A stretch of DNA of 64,000 nucleotides from Nocardia sp. NRRL S-836 (GCF_001279525.1 NZ_LGDY01000125.1:124001-188000), one strand, 5' to 3'. Positions 1 to 9,869 are shown, numbered from the stretch's first letter. Notes: a model not told the origin generated them from the letters alone. Made by a program: numbers and translations.

Positions 1-1116
1 CGCACGGCGAAGGACCTGTGGTCCGCGCTGGGCCCCAACATCGCGCAGTGGGAGGTGGTGGCCCAGATCGCGTTGCAGCTGCACGACCGCAACGTCGCCG
101 GCGGCGCCGACGAGCTGCTGGCCGAAGCACTCGACCACGGTGGCCTCGACTTCGCCGCGCGATCACTGCACTACGTGCACCCGCGCACCCGAACGGTGAA
201 GGCCATCGCAGCGGCCGCCGTGAACAGGTCGGTCGGTGTCCGCGGCCGGGTGACGATCGCGAGAGCCGATCTCTCCGACATCGACGACGCGCTGTACAAC
301 TGCCTGCACACCGCCTCACCCGCCAACCTCCGGGTGATCGAGACAGCGGTGGCCGACGAGCTCGGACGGCACATCCGGGAGCACGCCGTCAGTGCCGCCG
401 TCGTGCTCGCCAACCTCGTCCGCGGCGCCACGTCGGAGGACACCAGGTGGGCGGCGGTGCAGCGTGAGCTGGTCGCCCGGCACCGCGAGGACCTCGTCCA
501 GGTGTGGAACACCTCGCCCTGGGGAGCGGCGGTCCTCTTCGCACAGCCCGAGTCGTTGGAGCGGCTGGTACGACGCTTCGGAGTGGCGGCCATGTACGTC
601 CGCGGCACATTCCACCGCGACACCCATCCCAGCGCGGCGCAGAACCTGCTCTACCCCCACACGCTGCCGTTCGCGGACAGCGCGGCCGACACCATCGCCG
701 ACACCATCGCCGAGCAGCCGGTCCCGTGGGCGCCGGCGACCACGTTCGCCGAATCGGACGTCTTCCTGAACACGTGCGCGGGGCGCACCGACAGCCTGCG
801 CCTCATGCTCGCCTTGCCGTACTTGGAGCTGCTCGACACCTATCGGGCGTCTGGAACGTGCGGGCCGGTCCACACGATGCTCATGAACGGCAGGATGGAG
901 GCATCCTCGCGTGCCGACGCACTTCGGTGGCTGGACAAAGCCGAACTGACCGCCGCGGTGCGCACGTTCATCGGTCGCTGGCTGCGGGACGAGATCAGCG
1001 TGACAGAGCCAAACCTGCCGCCGCCGCTCCCACGCCGAGTGTCACGCCGACCACCACGTTCACCAGTGCCGGCCGGTACTTCTCCTGCTCCAGCAGCAAA
1101 ACCGTCTCATAGCTGA
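1..1116 (+). CDS. Hypothetical protein, 5' end outside the window
   Basis: The frame is open from the first base, so the start lies upstream; 371 codons are visible. I recognise no domain, signal peptide or membrane segment; the protein is alpha/beta-like with a Trp/Arg-rich C-terminal stretch (GRWLRDEI). The last 40 or so codons (995-1116) lie antisense to the crcB gene and read as a Pro/Ser/Arg tail, which looks like non-selected sequence. The true end may therefore be a convergent overlap, or a former stop may have been lost. Function unknown; the coding call rests on the long open frame and high third-position GC. Confidence 0.6.
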   Translation, partial: RTAKDLWSALGPNIAQWEVVAQIALQLHDRNVAGGADELLAEALDHGGLDFAARSLHYVHPRTRTVKAIAAAAVNRSVGVRGRVTIARADLSDIDDALYNCLHTASPANLRVIETAVADELGRHIREHAVSAAVVLANLVRGATSEDTRWAAVQRELVARHREDLVQVWNTSPWGAAVLFAQPESLERLVRRFGVAAMYVRGTFHRDTHPSAAQNLLYPHTLPFADSAADTIADTIAEQPVPWAPATTFAESDVFLNTCAGRTDSLRLMLALPYLELLDTYRASGTCGPVHTMLMNGRMEASSRADALRWLDKAELTAAVRTFIGRWLRDEISVTEPNLPPPLPRRVSRRPPRSPVPAGTSPAPAAKPSHS

Positions 1117-1333
1117 ACGTCGAATAGGTCGTCAGCCCACCGCAGAACCCGACCCCGAGCAACGGCATCCAGGCCGTCCCTGCGAAGAACCCGATCAGAA
1201 AACACCCCAGCACGTTCACGACCAGGGTCCCGTACGGGAAGCCGGACCCGTACCGCGCCTTGACGGCCCAGTCGATCAGGTACCGCACCGGAGCCCCCAG
1301 GGCCGCGCCCACGAACACCGCCACGACCGTCAC
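995..1333 (-). CDS. crcB: Fluoride channel Fluc/CrcB (first of two)
   Basis: CrcB/Fluc proteins are small dual-topology membrane proteins that export fluoride as dimers. This 112-residue protein shows four hydrophobic segments and the family signatures GAALGAPVRYL near the N-terminus, NVLGCFLIGF, and GFCGGLTTYSTFSYE around residue 70. The start chosen is the GTG at 1333, which overlaps the TGA of the upstream crcB copy in a GTGA arrangement; an upstream in-frame start would extend 42 nt into that gene. Two unequal crcB genes in tandem suggest a heterodimeric channel, as in many Gram-positives. It is the promoter-distal member of a MarR-crcB-crcB unit. Confidence 0.9.
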   Translation of the reverse strand: MTVVAVFVGAALGAPVRYLIDWAVKARYGSGFPYGTLVVNVLGCFLIGFFAGTAWMPLLGVGFCGGLTTYSTFSYETVLLLEQEKYRPALVNVVVGVTLGVGAAAAGLALSR

Positions 1334-1650
1334 CGCGTCACCCGCAACCCGACGAACGCCGCGGCGATCGCGCACACCGGCGTCAGCAGCAGGAACAACG
1401 GCCGCCCGGCGACGGCGTAGGACGAGAACGTCGTGAACCCGCCCAGGAAACCGACCCCGAAGAACGCCCGGACCAACGGCCGCGGCACGGTCCCCATCAG
1501 CACGCCGATCAGGAAGGAGCCCAGCACGTTGATGACGAACAGCCCCAGCGCCCCCGGCACGAACACCGACAGGCCGTAGCGCGCGACACCGCCGATGCCG
1601 CCGCCCAGCGACACCAGGGCCACGAACCGGGGGTCAGGACGGTTCGGCAA
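1330..1650 (-). CDS. crcB: Fluoride channel Fluc/CrcB (second of two)
   Basis: This 106-residue membrane protein has the CrcB pattern: GGGIGGVARYGL near the N-terminus, VINVLGSFLIGVLMG, and FLGGFTTFSSYA, with four hydrophobic helices. It is divergent from its downstream neighbour, so the two may form a heterodimeric fluoride exporter. The TTG at 1650 overlaps the end of the MarR gene; a GTG about ten codons later is a possible alternative. Its stop overlaps the start of the next crcB copy by 4 nt, so translation is coupled. No fluoride riboswitch is evident upstream; the MarR gene comes first instead. Confidence 0.88.
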   Translation of the reverse strand: MPNRPDPRFVALVSLGGGIGGVARYGLSVFVPGALGLFVINVLGSFLIGVLMGTVPRPLVRAFFGVGFLGGFTTFSSYAVAGRPLFLLLTPVCAIAAAFVGLRVTR

Positions 1651-2074
1651 GGTGCTCCACCAGGTGGTCCAGGGCCTTCAGCGCGCGCACGACGTCCTCC
1701 CGTTCGGACGCCTCCAGCTTGCCCAGGGCGGCGCCGATGCGCTTCTCGTGCTCGCGCTGCCAGACGAGCAGCTGTTCGTGTCCACGGGGTGAGACGGATA
1801 GCCGTGCTACCCGTCGGTCCCTGGGGTCGGCGCCGCGGACCACGAGGCCCGAGTCGATCAGTTGGGACACCAGGCCGGAGACCGTGTTGGGGGCCAAGCG
1901 CAGGACCGCGGCGAGGTCGCCGACCTTCATCGGCGGGCGTTCCGCGAGGGTTTGCAGCAGCTCTACCTGCGCCATCGGCAGGGACTCCCACGGCCAGTCC
2001 GCCCGGATGCTCGTCCGCAGCGCCCGGCGCAGGCGGGTGACGACGTCGGTGAGCGTGCGGGCTTCGTCTGACAT
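1634..2074 (-). CDS. MarR-family transcriptional regulator
   Basis: This 146-residue winged-helix regulator has the MarR layout: an N-terminal dimerisation helix, a recognition region (MKVGDLAAVLRLAPNTVSGLV, residues about 50-70), the wing motif DPRDRRVARLSVSPRG, and a C-terminal dimer helix. MarR proteins usually repress divergent efflux genes and release on binding small phenolic ligands. The divergent MFS gene 120 bp away and the palindrome in between fit that role. Its 3' end overlaps the first crcB gene by 17 nt, so it may also sit in one transcript with the fluoride channel genes. Confidence 0.9.
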   Translation of the reverse strand: MSDEARTLTDVVTRLRRALRTSIRADWPWESLPMAQVELLQTLAERPPMKVGDLAAVLRLAPNTVSGLVSQLIDSGLVVRGADPRDRRVARLSVSPRGHEQLLVWQREHEKRIGAALGKLEASEREDVVRALKALDHLVEHLAEPS

Positions 2075-2112
2075 GCGGAAATCCTACTGAACACCGGCTA
2101 ATAGCTCTGTGT

Positions 2113-2125
2113 CAGATATGATCTG
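2113..2125. promoter_or_regulatory. Probable MarR operator palindrome
   Basis: CAGAT-ATG-ATCTG is a perfect 5-3-5 inverted repeat in the 123-bp gap between the divergent MarR and MFS genes. The gap is AT-richer than its surroundings. Placement and size fit a MarR operator; this is inference. Confidence 0.45.
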
Positions 2126-2197
2126 GGTACGATTAACTGGTTCGTCACGGAGTCTCCCCGGCCGGCGTGGATCGCGCGCTGGCCGAGGGCGCGTTGG

Positions 2198-3169
2198 TTG
2201 GTCATCGCGACGGTGTGTTTCGGGGCGTTCATGGGGCAGCTGGACGCCTCGATCGTCACGCTCGCGTTCCCGGCGATGGCGGAGCACTTCGGGCACGACC
2301 CGGAGCTCATCTCGATCAGCTACCTGGTCACGCTGGTGGCGTTGCTCGTCCCAATGGGCAGGATCGCGGACCGGGCCGGACGCAAGATCGTCTACATCTA
2401 CGGGTTCGCGTTGTTCACGGCGGCGTCGGTGGCGTGCGCGTACGCGCCGAGCTTCGAGCTGCTCGTCGGGGCCAGGATCGCGCAGGCGGCGGGGGCGGCG
2501 ATGCTGCAGGCCAACAGCGTCGCGCTGGTGACGACGAACGTGCCGGTCGGCCAGCGGCGCAAGGCGCTGGGGATCCAGGCCGCGGCGCAGGCGGCCGGGC
2601 TCGCGGCGGGGCCGTTGCTGGGCGGGTACCTGGTCGAGCACCACGGGTGGCAGGCGGTGTTCGCGATCAACGTGCCGATCGGCGTCACGGCGATGATCGC
2701 GGGCCACTACCTGCTCCCCCGCACCAGGACCACGCCGGAGGAACGGGCCAGGCCCACGGTCAAGGTGCTGCCGGGGCTCGTGGGGGTCGGGCTCACGTAC
2801 GCGGCGTTGTTCGCGCCGATGACGTTGTTGCCGTTCACGATGAACCAGCCGTTGGCGCACATCGGGCTCACGGTCGCCGCGCTGCCGATCGGGTTCGCGA
2901 TCGCCGCCACGCTCGTCCACGGGCCGGGGGCGCGGACGGGGGCGTTGATCGTCGCGACCGCGGTGGTCCTGCCGGTGCCGCCGGTGCTCCAGCTGCTCGC
3001 GGCGGGCATCGGGCTGGGGATCGTCGCGCCGTCCTGCACGAAACGGGTGATGACCGCGCTGCCGGACCGGCAGGCGGGGGTGGGCAGCGGGATGGTCAAC
3101 GTCTCGCGCGGGCTCGGCACCGCGCTCGGTGTCGCCGTCGCGTCGCTGGTGGTTCACGTTTTCCAATGA
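2198..3169 (+). CDS. MFS (DHA2-like) drug exporter, unusually short
   Basis: A major facilitator resembling the EmrB/QacA group. It has the motif-C-like FMGQLDASIVTLAFP in helix 1, motif A (GRIADRAGRK) after helix 2, and a PLLGGYLVEHHGWQAVFAINVPIG block at helices 5-6. Typical members have 14 helices and 450-500 residues; this one has 323. The stretch that normally holds helices 7-8 is missing: after LLPRTRT it goes almost straight into a helix-9-like segment. The frame is open back to 2105 and encodes a basic pre-helix segment (RARWLVIATVC), but 2105-2198 holds no ATG, GTG or TTG, so the TTG at 2198 is the first usual start. Divergent from a MarR gene. Confidence 0.75.
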   Translation: MVIATVCFGAFMGQLDASIVTLAFPAMAEHFGHDPELISISYLVTLVALLVPMGRIADRAGRKIVYIYGFALFTAASVACAYAPSFELLVGARIAQAAGAAMLQANSVALVTTNVPVGQRRKALGIQAAAQAAGLAAGPLLGGYLVEHHGWQAVFAINVPIGVTAMIAGHYLLPRTRTTPEERARPTVKVLPGLVGVGLTYAALFAPMTLLPFTMNQPLAHIGLTVAALPIGFAIAATLVHGPGARTGALIVATAVVLPVPPVLQLLAAGIGLGIVAPSCTKRVMTALPDRQAGVGSGMVNVSRGLGTALGVAVASLVVHVFQ

Positions 3170-3244
3170 CCGCACCAACATCCACTAGTCCAAAAGGGCG
3201 CCACCCCTGCCATGTGCGGGCTCCGTCTCAGTAGCCTGTGGCGC

Positions 3245-4048
3245 ATGTCTGAACGGGTGAGCTGGGTTCCTGAGGGCGTCGACACCGGCAAGCCGAGTGC
3301 CGCTCGCCTGTACGACTACCTGCTCGGCGGGGGGCACAACTTCGCGGCCGACCGGGCGCTGGCGGAGAGGTTCCTGCAGGCGCAGCCGAACGCGCGCACC
3401 ATCGCGCGGCTGAACAGGGCGTTCCTGCGCAGGGCGGTGTTGTTCATGATGGTCAACGGGATCCGGCAGTTCCTCGACCTCGGCAGCGGCATCCCGACGG
3501 TCGGCAACGTGCACGAGATCGCGCAGACGGCGGACGCGCGCGCTCGGGTCGTGTACGTGGACTTCGAGGAGGTCGCGGTCGCGCACAGCCAGCTCATCCT
3601 GGAGGACCACCCGAACGCGACGATCATCCAGGAGGACATGACCCAGCCCGCCGCGGTGCTGGCGGCGGCACGGGAGAGCGGTCTCGTCGACTTCTCCCAG
3701 CCCGTCGGCGTGCTGACCGTGGGGGTCTTCCACTTCGTGCCGCCGCAGGCTGACCCGCGTGCGGTCGTGGCCGCCTACCGCGACGCCGTGCCCGAGGGCA
3801 GCTACCTGGCGTTCTCGCAGTTCACGCAGGACCTCCAGCCGGAGGAGATGGCCGGCGTGGTCGAGGTCATGAAGAAGAGCCAGAACCCGATGTTCCCGCG
3901 CACGAGGAGCGAGATCGAGGGGTTCCTCGACGGGTTCGAGGTGGTCGAGCCGGGCATCGTGCCGTTGCCGCTGTGGCGGCCGGAGGGCACGAACACCGAT
4001 GATCCGGACAAGGCGGGCATCTACGCAGTAGTCGGCCGCAAGGTCTAG
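3245..4048 (+). CDS. DUF574-type SAM-dependent methyltransferase
   Basis: This 267-residue protein belongs to the actinomycete S-adenosylmethionine methyltransferase family PF04672. Diagnostic features are the N-terminal DTGKPSAARLYDYLLGGGHNF, the SAM-binding loop FLDLGSGIPT, and the acidic strand-2 end VVYVDFEEVAV. Substrates are generally unknown; genomes of this group hold many copies. The ATG at 3245 is preferred because the family begins just before its conserved Trp-Val-Pro segment; an in-frame ATG 33 nt upstream is less likely. It is followed 50 bp later by the GGDEF gene, with no clear operon link. Confidence 0.85.
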   Translation: MSERVSWVPEGVDTGKPSAARLYDYLLGGGHNFAADRALAERFLQAQPNARTIARLNRAFLRRAVLFMMVNGIRQFLDLGSGIPTVGNVHEIAQTADARARVVYVDFEEVAVAHSQLILEDHPNATIIQEDMTQPAAVLAAARESGLVDFSQPVGVLTVGVFHFVPPQADPRAVVAAYRDAVPEGSYLAFSQFTQDLQPEEMAGVVEVMKKSQNPMFPRTRSEIEGFLDGFEVVEPGIVPLPLWRPEGTNTDDPDKAGIYAVVGRKV

Positions 4049-4100
4049 CCCCCGTTCCATGTTGGCCGGGCGGCGGTCAATCCGTACGCTCTGTGACAGC

Positions 4101-6074
4101 ATGGAACTTCCGCCGCTCGCCCGCCGCTGGATGCACGCGCTGATCTCGACCGCGTACATCCCGCTGTCCCACGCCGAGATCGAGCGCACGCTGCTCGACG
4201 CGCTGCGGGAGCTGCCGGAGTCCCCTGAAACGGTCGCGAATCGATTGGTGTCACTGCACGCAACCGGTCCCGACTCGTTGCGTGTCACGATCGAGGAGCT
4301 CTCCCCCGCTTTCGGGCTGCCCGTGCTCGCCCGGCTCAGCTCCGCGTACGCACACGCCATGCGGCTGGACGCGTTCGACCAGCAGGAGCAGATCAAGGTC
4401 GCGATCGTGCGGGCCAAACAGCGGGTCGAGCGCACGCTGAAGGTGAGCCAGGCGCGGTTCCGGGAGGTGTTCGCCTCCTCCGCGCTGGGCATCGTGATCA
4501 CCGGCTTCGACGGCAGGTGCGTGGAGGCGAACGACACGCTGGCCGAGATCGTCGGGCTGGAGGCGGGTACCGAGCTCGCCGGCCGCGAGCTGATCGAGTT
4601 CTTCCACCCGGAGGACGCCGCCGCACTGGGGGTCTCGTACCAGCGGGTGCGCGAGGGGCGCGCCGACCGGTTCCGCGACCAGCGCACGCTGATCCGCGTG
4701 GACGGCGAACCGGTGTGGGTGCTCCTGGCGGTGTCGTTGCTGCGCGACGCGGACGGCGAGCCGGCCCACTTCGTGACGATGGTCGAGGACATCAGCGAGC
4801 TGCACCTGTTGCAGCGCAGCCTCGACCACCAGCTGCTGCACGACTCGCTGACCGGCCTGTCGAACCGCCAGCACTTCATGACGCAGGTGGAACGACGGCG
4901 CGACACCGACCAGATCACCCTCTACCACCTGGGCCTGGACGCGTTCTCGGTGGTCAACAACGGCCTCGGGCACGACACCGGCGACAAGCTGCTCAAGATC
5001 GTCGCGAGCCGCCTCGGCAACCTGGCCGGCGAGAAGCGCGCCGTGCTGGCACGGATCGGCGGCGACGAGTTCGCGTTGATGACGACCTCCGACAACGTCA
5101 CCGCGACGATCGAGGAGATCCAGGGCGCGCTCACCGAACCGACCTTTGTGGACGATCACGGCATCGCGCTGTCGGTCAGCATCGGCGTGGTCGACCGGCC
5201 GCCGGCGTTCGCGACCGCCGGCGAGCTGATGCGGTGCGCGAACGCCGCCCTGCGCCAGGCGAAAGCCCGCGGCAAGCGGCAGTGGGCGTTGCACGACCCG
5301 CACGACGACGCGCGCAGACGTGGCCGGTACGCGCTGGCCGCGTCCATGCCGGGCGCGTGGGAGCACGGCGAGCTGGAGATCGTCTACGCGCCGGCGCACG
5401 ACCTGGAGAACCGCGCGGTGCTCGGCGCCGTCGCCCGCCTGCACTGGGACGACCTGAGCCACAACGACACCATGGCGCTCGCCGACTCGACCGGCCTGTC
5501 GCTGCCGCTGGGCCGGTGGCTGCTGCGCGAGGCGTGCGGACAGGCCGCGAGGTGGGTGGCGGAGTTCGGTGACCGCGCGCCCACGCTGCACGTCGCGCTG
5601 GGCGCCCTGCAGTCGCGCGACGAGGACCTGGTCGCCGACGTCAAACGCGCCCTCGACGAGACCGGCCTGCCACCGGAACGGCTGCGGATCGCGCTCGACA
5701 TCTCCTCGGTGCTGGCCGGCGACGACAACGCGGTGGTGCTGCACGACAACGGAATCGTCGTCGCGCTCGACGGCTTCCGGGGCGGCCACGACGAACTGGC
5801 CGTGCTGGCCGAGGTCCCGGTCCGCTCGGTGATCGCCCGCGCGCCCGCTCCCGGCCCGGACTCCCCGCTGCGCCAGGCGATGCGCGACCTGGTGGCGACC
5901 GTGCACAGCTTCGGCGTGCGGTTCGGCGTGGACGAGGTGCACACGCTGGAGGACGCCGGGCACTGGCGGGAGGCCGGCGCGGACGCCGTGATCGGGCTGC
6001 TGCCCGCGCTGACCGCGGCCGAGGTGACCGAGCTGCTGGCTACAGCTGCTTCACCGCCGCCAGCAGCTTCGTGA
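4101..6074 (+). CDS. PAS-GGDEF diguanylate cyclase with degenerate EAL-like tail
   Basis: 657 residues. An N-terminal all-alpha segment (1-105) precedes a PAS domain with PAC end (about 112-235: ALGIVITGFDGRCVEAN and VTMVEDISELHLL). Then comes a GGDEF domain starting HDSLTGLSNRQHF, with an intact active site RIGGDEFA at residues 318-325, so it should make cyclic di-GMP. The C-terminal 230 residues have the fold pattern of an EAL phosphodiesterase but lack the Glu-Ala-Leu signature (ARLHWDDLS where EAL-containing sequence is expected) and other metal ligands, so this part is probably regulatory. The ATG at 4101 is preferred over one 42 nt upstream. The 3' end overlaps pntB by 35 nt, tail to tail. 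Confidence 0.88.
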   Translation: MELPPLARRWMHALISTAYIPLSHAEIERTLLDALRELPESPETVANRLVSLHATGPDSLRVTIEELSPAFGLPVLARLSSAYAHAMRLDAFDQQEQIKVAIVRAKQRVERTLKVSQARFREVFASSALGIVITGFDGRCVEANDTLAEIVGLEAGTELAGRELIEFFHPEDAAALGVSYQRVREGRADRFRDQRTLIRVDGEPVWVLLAVSLLRDADGEPAHFVTMVEDISELHLLQRSLDHQLLHDSLTGLSNRQHFMTQVERRRDTDQITLYHLGLDAFSVVNNGLGHDTGDKLLKIVASRLGNLAGEKRAVLARIGGDEFALMTTSDNVTATIEEIQGALTEPTFVDDHGIALSVSIGVVDRPPAFATAGELMRCANAALRQAKARGKRQWALHDPHDDARRRGRYALAASMPGAWEHGELEIVYAPAHDLENRAVLGAVARLHWDDLSHNDTMALADSTGLSLPLGRWLLREACGQAARWVAEFGDRAPTLHVALGALQSRDEDLVADVKRALDETGLPPERLRIALDISSVLAGDDNAVVLHDNGIVVALDGFRGGHDELAVLAEVPVRSVIARAPAPGPDSPLRQAMRDLVATVHSFGVRFGVDEVHTLEDAGHWREAGADAVIGLLPALTAAEVTELLATAASPPPAAS

Positions 6075-7394
6075 GCGACTCCTTGGCGTCACCGAACAGC
6101 AGCGTCGTCTTCGGGTTGTACAGCAGCTCGTTGTCCACACCCGCGAAACCCGGCCGCATCGACCGCTTCATGAACACCACGGACTTCGCGCGGTCGACGT
6201 CGAAGATCGGCATGCCGTAGATCGGGCTCGACGGCTCGTCGCGCGCACCGGGGTTCACCACGTCGTTCGCGCCGACCACCACGGCGACGTCGACCGACGT
6301 GATGCCGGGGTTGACGTCGTCGAGCTCCTTGAGCTGCTCGTAGGGCACGTCGGCCTCGGCCAGCAGCACGTTCATGTGCCCCGGCATGCGACCGGCGACC
6401 GGGTGGATCCCGTAGGAGACCGAGACCCCGCGGCGTTCGAGCTGCGCCACGAGCTCGCGCACGGCGTGCTGGGCCTGGGCGACGGCCAGCCCGTAGCCGG
6501 GCACCACGACCACGTTGTTCGCGTACCCCAGCAGGATCGCGACGTCCTCGACCGTGCCCGACTTGACCGACCGCTGCTCCTCCCCCTGCACGGCGGCGGT
6601 CGTGGCCTTGAACGCCCCGAACAGGATGTTGGTGAGCGGCCGCCCCATCGCCTGCGCCATCAGCCGGGTCAGGATCGTGCCGGACGCGCCGACGAGCGTG
6701 CCCGCGACGATCAGCAGCGTGTTGGCCAGCACGTAGCCCGAGGCCGCGACCGCGAGCCCGGTGAACGCGTTCAGCAACGAGATCGCGATCGGCACGTCCG
6801 CACCGCCGACCGGCAGCACGAACAGCACACCGAGCGCGAGCCCCGCGACGGCCAGCAACCACAGCAGCAGCCCCGACCCCGACGTCACCACGAGCGCGCC
6901 CAGGGCGACCGAGGACACCCCCGCGGCGATCGCGAGCTGCTGACCGGCCGGCAACAGCACCGGCCTGGTCGTCATCAGCTCCTGCAGCTTCAGGAACGTC
7001 ACCACCGAACCGGAGAAGCTGACCGAGCCGATCAGCACCGTGAGCACGGTCGCGAGCGTGAACAGCAGGCCGGGGACGGGGACCGCGAAGAACTCGGCGA
7101 GGGCGACGAGCGCGGCCGCGGCGCCACCGACCCCGTTGAACAGGGCCACCATCTGCGGGATGGCGGTCATCTTCACCGACCGCGCCGCCGGAACGCCCAC
7201 CACCACACCGAGTGCGACGGCGAGCAGGATCCACAGTCCGTTGTGGACGACGCCGTGCACGTACGCGGTGACGACGGCGACGAGCATGCCGAACGCGCCG
7301 ATGAAGTTGCCGTGGCGCGCGTACTTGGGCGAGCTCAGGCCTTTCAGCGCCAGGATGAAGCACAGCGCCGCGACGAGGTACATCAGCCCGACGG

Positions 7395-7398
<4 letters not shown>
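6040..7398 (-). CDS. pntB: NAD(P) transhydrogenase subunit beta
   Basis: Last gene of the proton-translocating transhydrogenase operon (NADH + NADP+ to NAD+ + NADPH, driven by proton import). 452 residues: about nine transmembrane helices (1-260), then the NADP(H)-binding domain III with the Rossmann-type loop VVPGYGLAVAQAQHAV, the GIHPVAGRMPGHMNVLLAEADVPY block, and VVVGANDVVNPGA. These are hallmarks of dIII in PntB. The start overlaps the pntAB stop by 4 nt (ATGA). Length is normal for the family. Confidence 0.96.
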
Positions 7399-7657
<259 letters not shown>

Positions 7658-7661
<4 letters not shown>

Positions 7662-8764
7662 GGCAGCTCCTTGCGGATCTGACCGTCGTGGGTGACGCAG
7701 CAGCCGGCGAGCACCTCGTCGGCGAGGTCCGGCATGACGACGCCGTCCACGACCATCAGCTTGAGCAGGTTGAGGACGTTGCGCGAGTACAGGCGGCTCG
7801 CGTGCACGGGCATGGTCGACGGCAGGTTCCGCACGCCGTGCACGAGCACGTCGCCGACCCAGGTCTCCTCTCCGGCAACGGAGCTCGTGCAGTTGCCGCC
7901 GGACTCCGCCGCCAGGTCGACCACCACGGAACCGGGTGCCATCGCCTTGAGCATGTCGGTGGTCACGAGCACGGGCGCCTTGCGGCCGGGGATCGCGGCC
8001 GTGGTGATCACGACGTCGGACGCGGCGACGTGCTCGCCGATGAGCTCCCGCTGGCGTTCCAGGAACTCCTCGGACTGCACGGACGCGTAGACGCCGGACT
8101 GGGTCTCCAGGTCGAGCTCCAGGAACTTCGCGCCCAGGCTGCGGACCTCCTCGCCCGCCGCCTTGCGCACGTCGTACGCCTCGACCACGGCACCGAGGCG
8201 GCGTGCGGTCGCGATGGCCTGCAGGCCCGCGACCCCGGCGCCCAGGACGAGCACCTTGGCCGGTGGCACGGTGCCCGCGGCGGTGGTGAACATCGGCAGG
8301 AAGCGCGGAAGCCGTTCCGCCGCCACGAGAACCGCCCGGTAGCCGGCGACGAGTGCCTGCGAGGACAACGCGTCGGCGGTCTGGGCGCGGGTGACGCGGG
8401 GCAGCAGGTCGAAGCTGAACGAGGTGACCCGCCGCTCCCGGTAGGTGTCGATCAGGTCCCGCTCGGTCGCGGGCTGCAGGAAGCTGATCGTGACGGCGCC
8501 GGGTTTGAGCTTCCCGGCCTGTTCGACGGTCAGCGGTTGCACGGACACGACGACGTCCGACTCCGCCGACGGGTCCTCGGGCGTCACGGTCGCCCCGGCC
8601 GCGCGGTACGCGGCGTCGGGAGCGTGCGCGTGGCGCCCCGCACCTTCTTGGACGTGCACGGTCAGCCCGGCATCGACCAGCGACGACACCGTTTCCGGTA
8701 CGCAGGCGACGCGACGCTCGGCGGGCCGCGACTCTGCGGGTGTTCCCACTTTCACCGTACGCAC
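7658..8764 (-). CDS. pntAA: NAD(P) transhydrogenase subunit alpha part 1
   Basis: First gene of the pnt operon: the soluble NAD(H)-binding domain I, related to alanine dehydrogenase. 368 residues. Features include the N-terminal KVGTPAESRPAERRVACVP, the mobile region, the Rossmann loop VLVLGAGVAGLQAIATARRLGAVVEAYDVR (about 165-195), and VVDLAAESGGNC (about 285). The start is the GTG at 8764; a second GTG three codons later is equally possible. A 31-bp gap separates it from the upstream permease gene, so read-through from the nos unit is possible. No terminator is visible in that gap. Confidence 0.95.
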
Positions 8765-8794
8765 GTTACGCGATCAAAGGTGACCTGGGCCACA

Positions 8795-9865
8795 TCACAG
8801 TTGCCAGAGCACCGCACCGGCCAGGGTGAGGCACCCGACGAGCCCAACGGCGGGCACGACCCGCTTACCGAGCGTCCACGCGCTGGCGTTGGCGATGGCG
8901 TAGTAGAGCAGCACGCAGAACGAGCTGAACACGATCGCACGCGTGACGTCGACGGTGAGCACCAACGCGATCGTGACCACGCCGGTGGCGACCTCGGCGG
9001 CGCGCAGGTCGGCCAGCTGCCGGGGCAGCCTGCGATCGCGCGCCATCGCGAGCGCCGTCCGGCTCACGCCGAGTTGCAGCGACAGCAGCGATCCCAGTGC
9101 GGCCAGGCAGGCGGCGATCCTGATCACCGGCGCCAGCGCGGGTGACACGTCGGCGAGCGTCTTCGTGGCGAGGTCACCGCCCAGCGCGGACAACGCCGTG
9201 ACCGCCACGACCGCGTAGACGACCAGGGTGATCGCCAGCGAGATGACCACCGCACGCGGGATCGTCCGCTCCGGTTCCTTGACCTCCTCTCCGAGGGTCG
9301 CGATGCGCGCGTAGCCGGCGAACGCGAAGAACAGCAGCGCGGCGGCGGGGAGGATTCCCGCGGGCAGGAACTGTGCTGGCTGTGTGGCATCGCGTGCGGT
9401 GACGGTGGTGGCGACCAGCACGAGCAGCACCGCGACCACGATGATCCGGGTGGCCAGCGCGGACTTCTGGACGCCGGTCAGGTTGAGCACCGTCAGCGCC
9501 ACGACCGCCGCCACGGCAACGGTTTTCGGCGCTCCGGCGTACGTGCCGACGGTCAGCGCCATCGCCGCGCACGACGCCGTCTTGCCCAGCACGAACGCCC
9601 ACCCGGCCAGGTCGCCCCACACCCGCCCGAGGCGTTCCCTGCCGTAGACGTACGTGCCGCCGGACCGCGGATACCGCGCCGCGAGCCAGGCGCTCGACAA
9701 CGCGTTGCAGCAGGCGATCACGCCGGCGATCACGAGGCTGACGAGCAGCGCGGACCCGGCGGCCGCGGCGGCCGGGGCGAACACCGCGAAGACGCCGGCG
9801 CCGATCATCGAGCCGAGCCCGACGAAGACGGCGTCGGTGAGGGTCAGGCTTCTGGCGAGCTGCAC
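8795..9865 (-). CDS. APC-family amino-acid permease
   Basis: 356 residues with about ten to eleven membrane helices. The N-terminal LTDAVFVGLGSMIGAGVFAVF is the consensus first helix of APC permeases, and FFAFAGYARIATLGEEVKEPERTIPRAV matches the helix-6 region with its Glu. It is a little shorter than the usual 12-helix members. The GTG at 9865 is chosen because it lies 5 nt after the nitric oxide synthase stop. This coupling suggests the permease imports the synthase substrate (L-arginine) or a related cationic amino acid; the substrate assignment is inference. Confidence 0.85.
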   Translation of the reverse strand: MQLARSLTLTDAVFVGLGSMIGAGVFAVFAPAAAAAGSALLVSLVIAGVIACCNALSSAWLAARYPRSGGTYVYGRERLGRVWGDLAGWAFVLGKTASCAAMALTVGTYAGAPKTVAVAAVVALTVLNLTGVQKSALATRIIVVAVLLVLVATTVTARDATQPAQFLPAGILPAAALLFFAFAGYARIATLGEEVKEPERTIPRAVVISLAITLVVYAVVAVTALSALGGDLATKTLADVSPALAPVIRIAACLAALGSLLSLQLGVSRTALAMARDRRLPRQLADLRAAEVATGVVTIALVLTVDVTRAIVFSSFCVLLYYAIANASAWTLGKRVVPAVGLVGCLTLAGAVLWQL

Positions 9866-9869
9866 CTGG

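Noticed and set aside
2084..3181. Minus-strand frame of 365 codons opposite the MFS gene
   Set aside because: Arg/Asp/His-rich composition typical of GC-rich shadows; the MFS frame carries all motifs.
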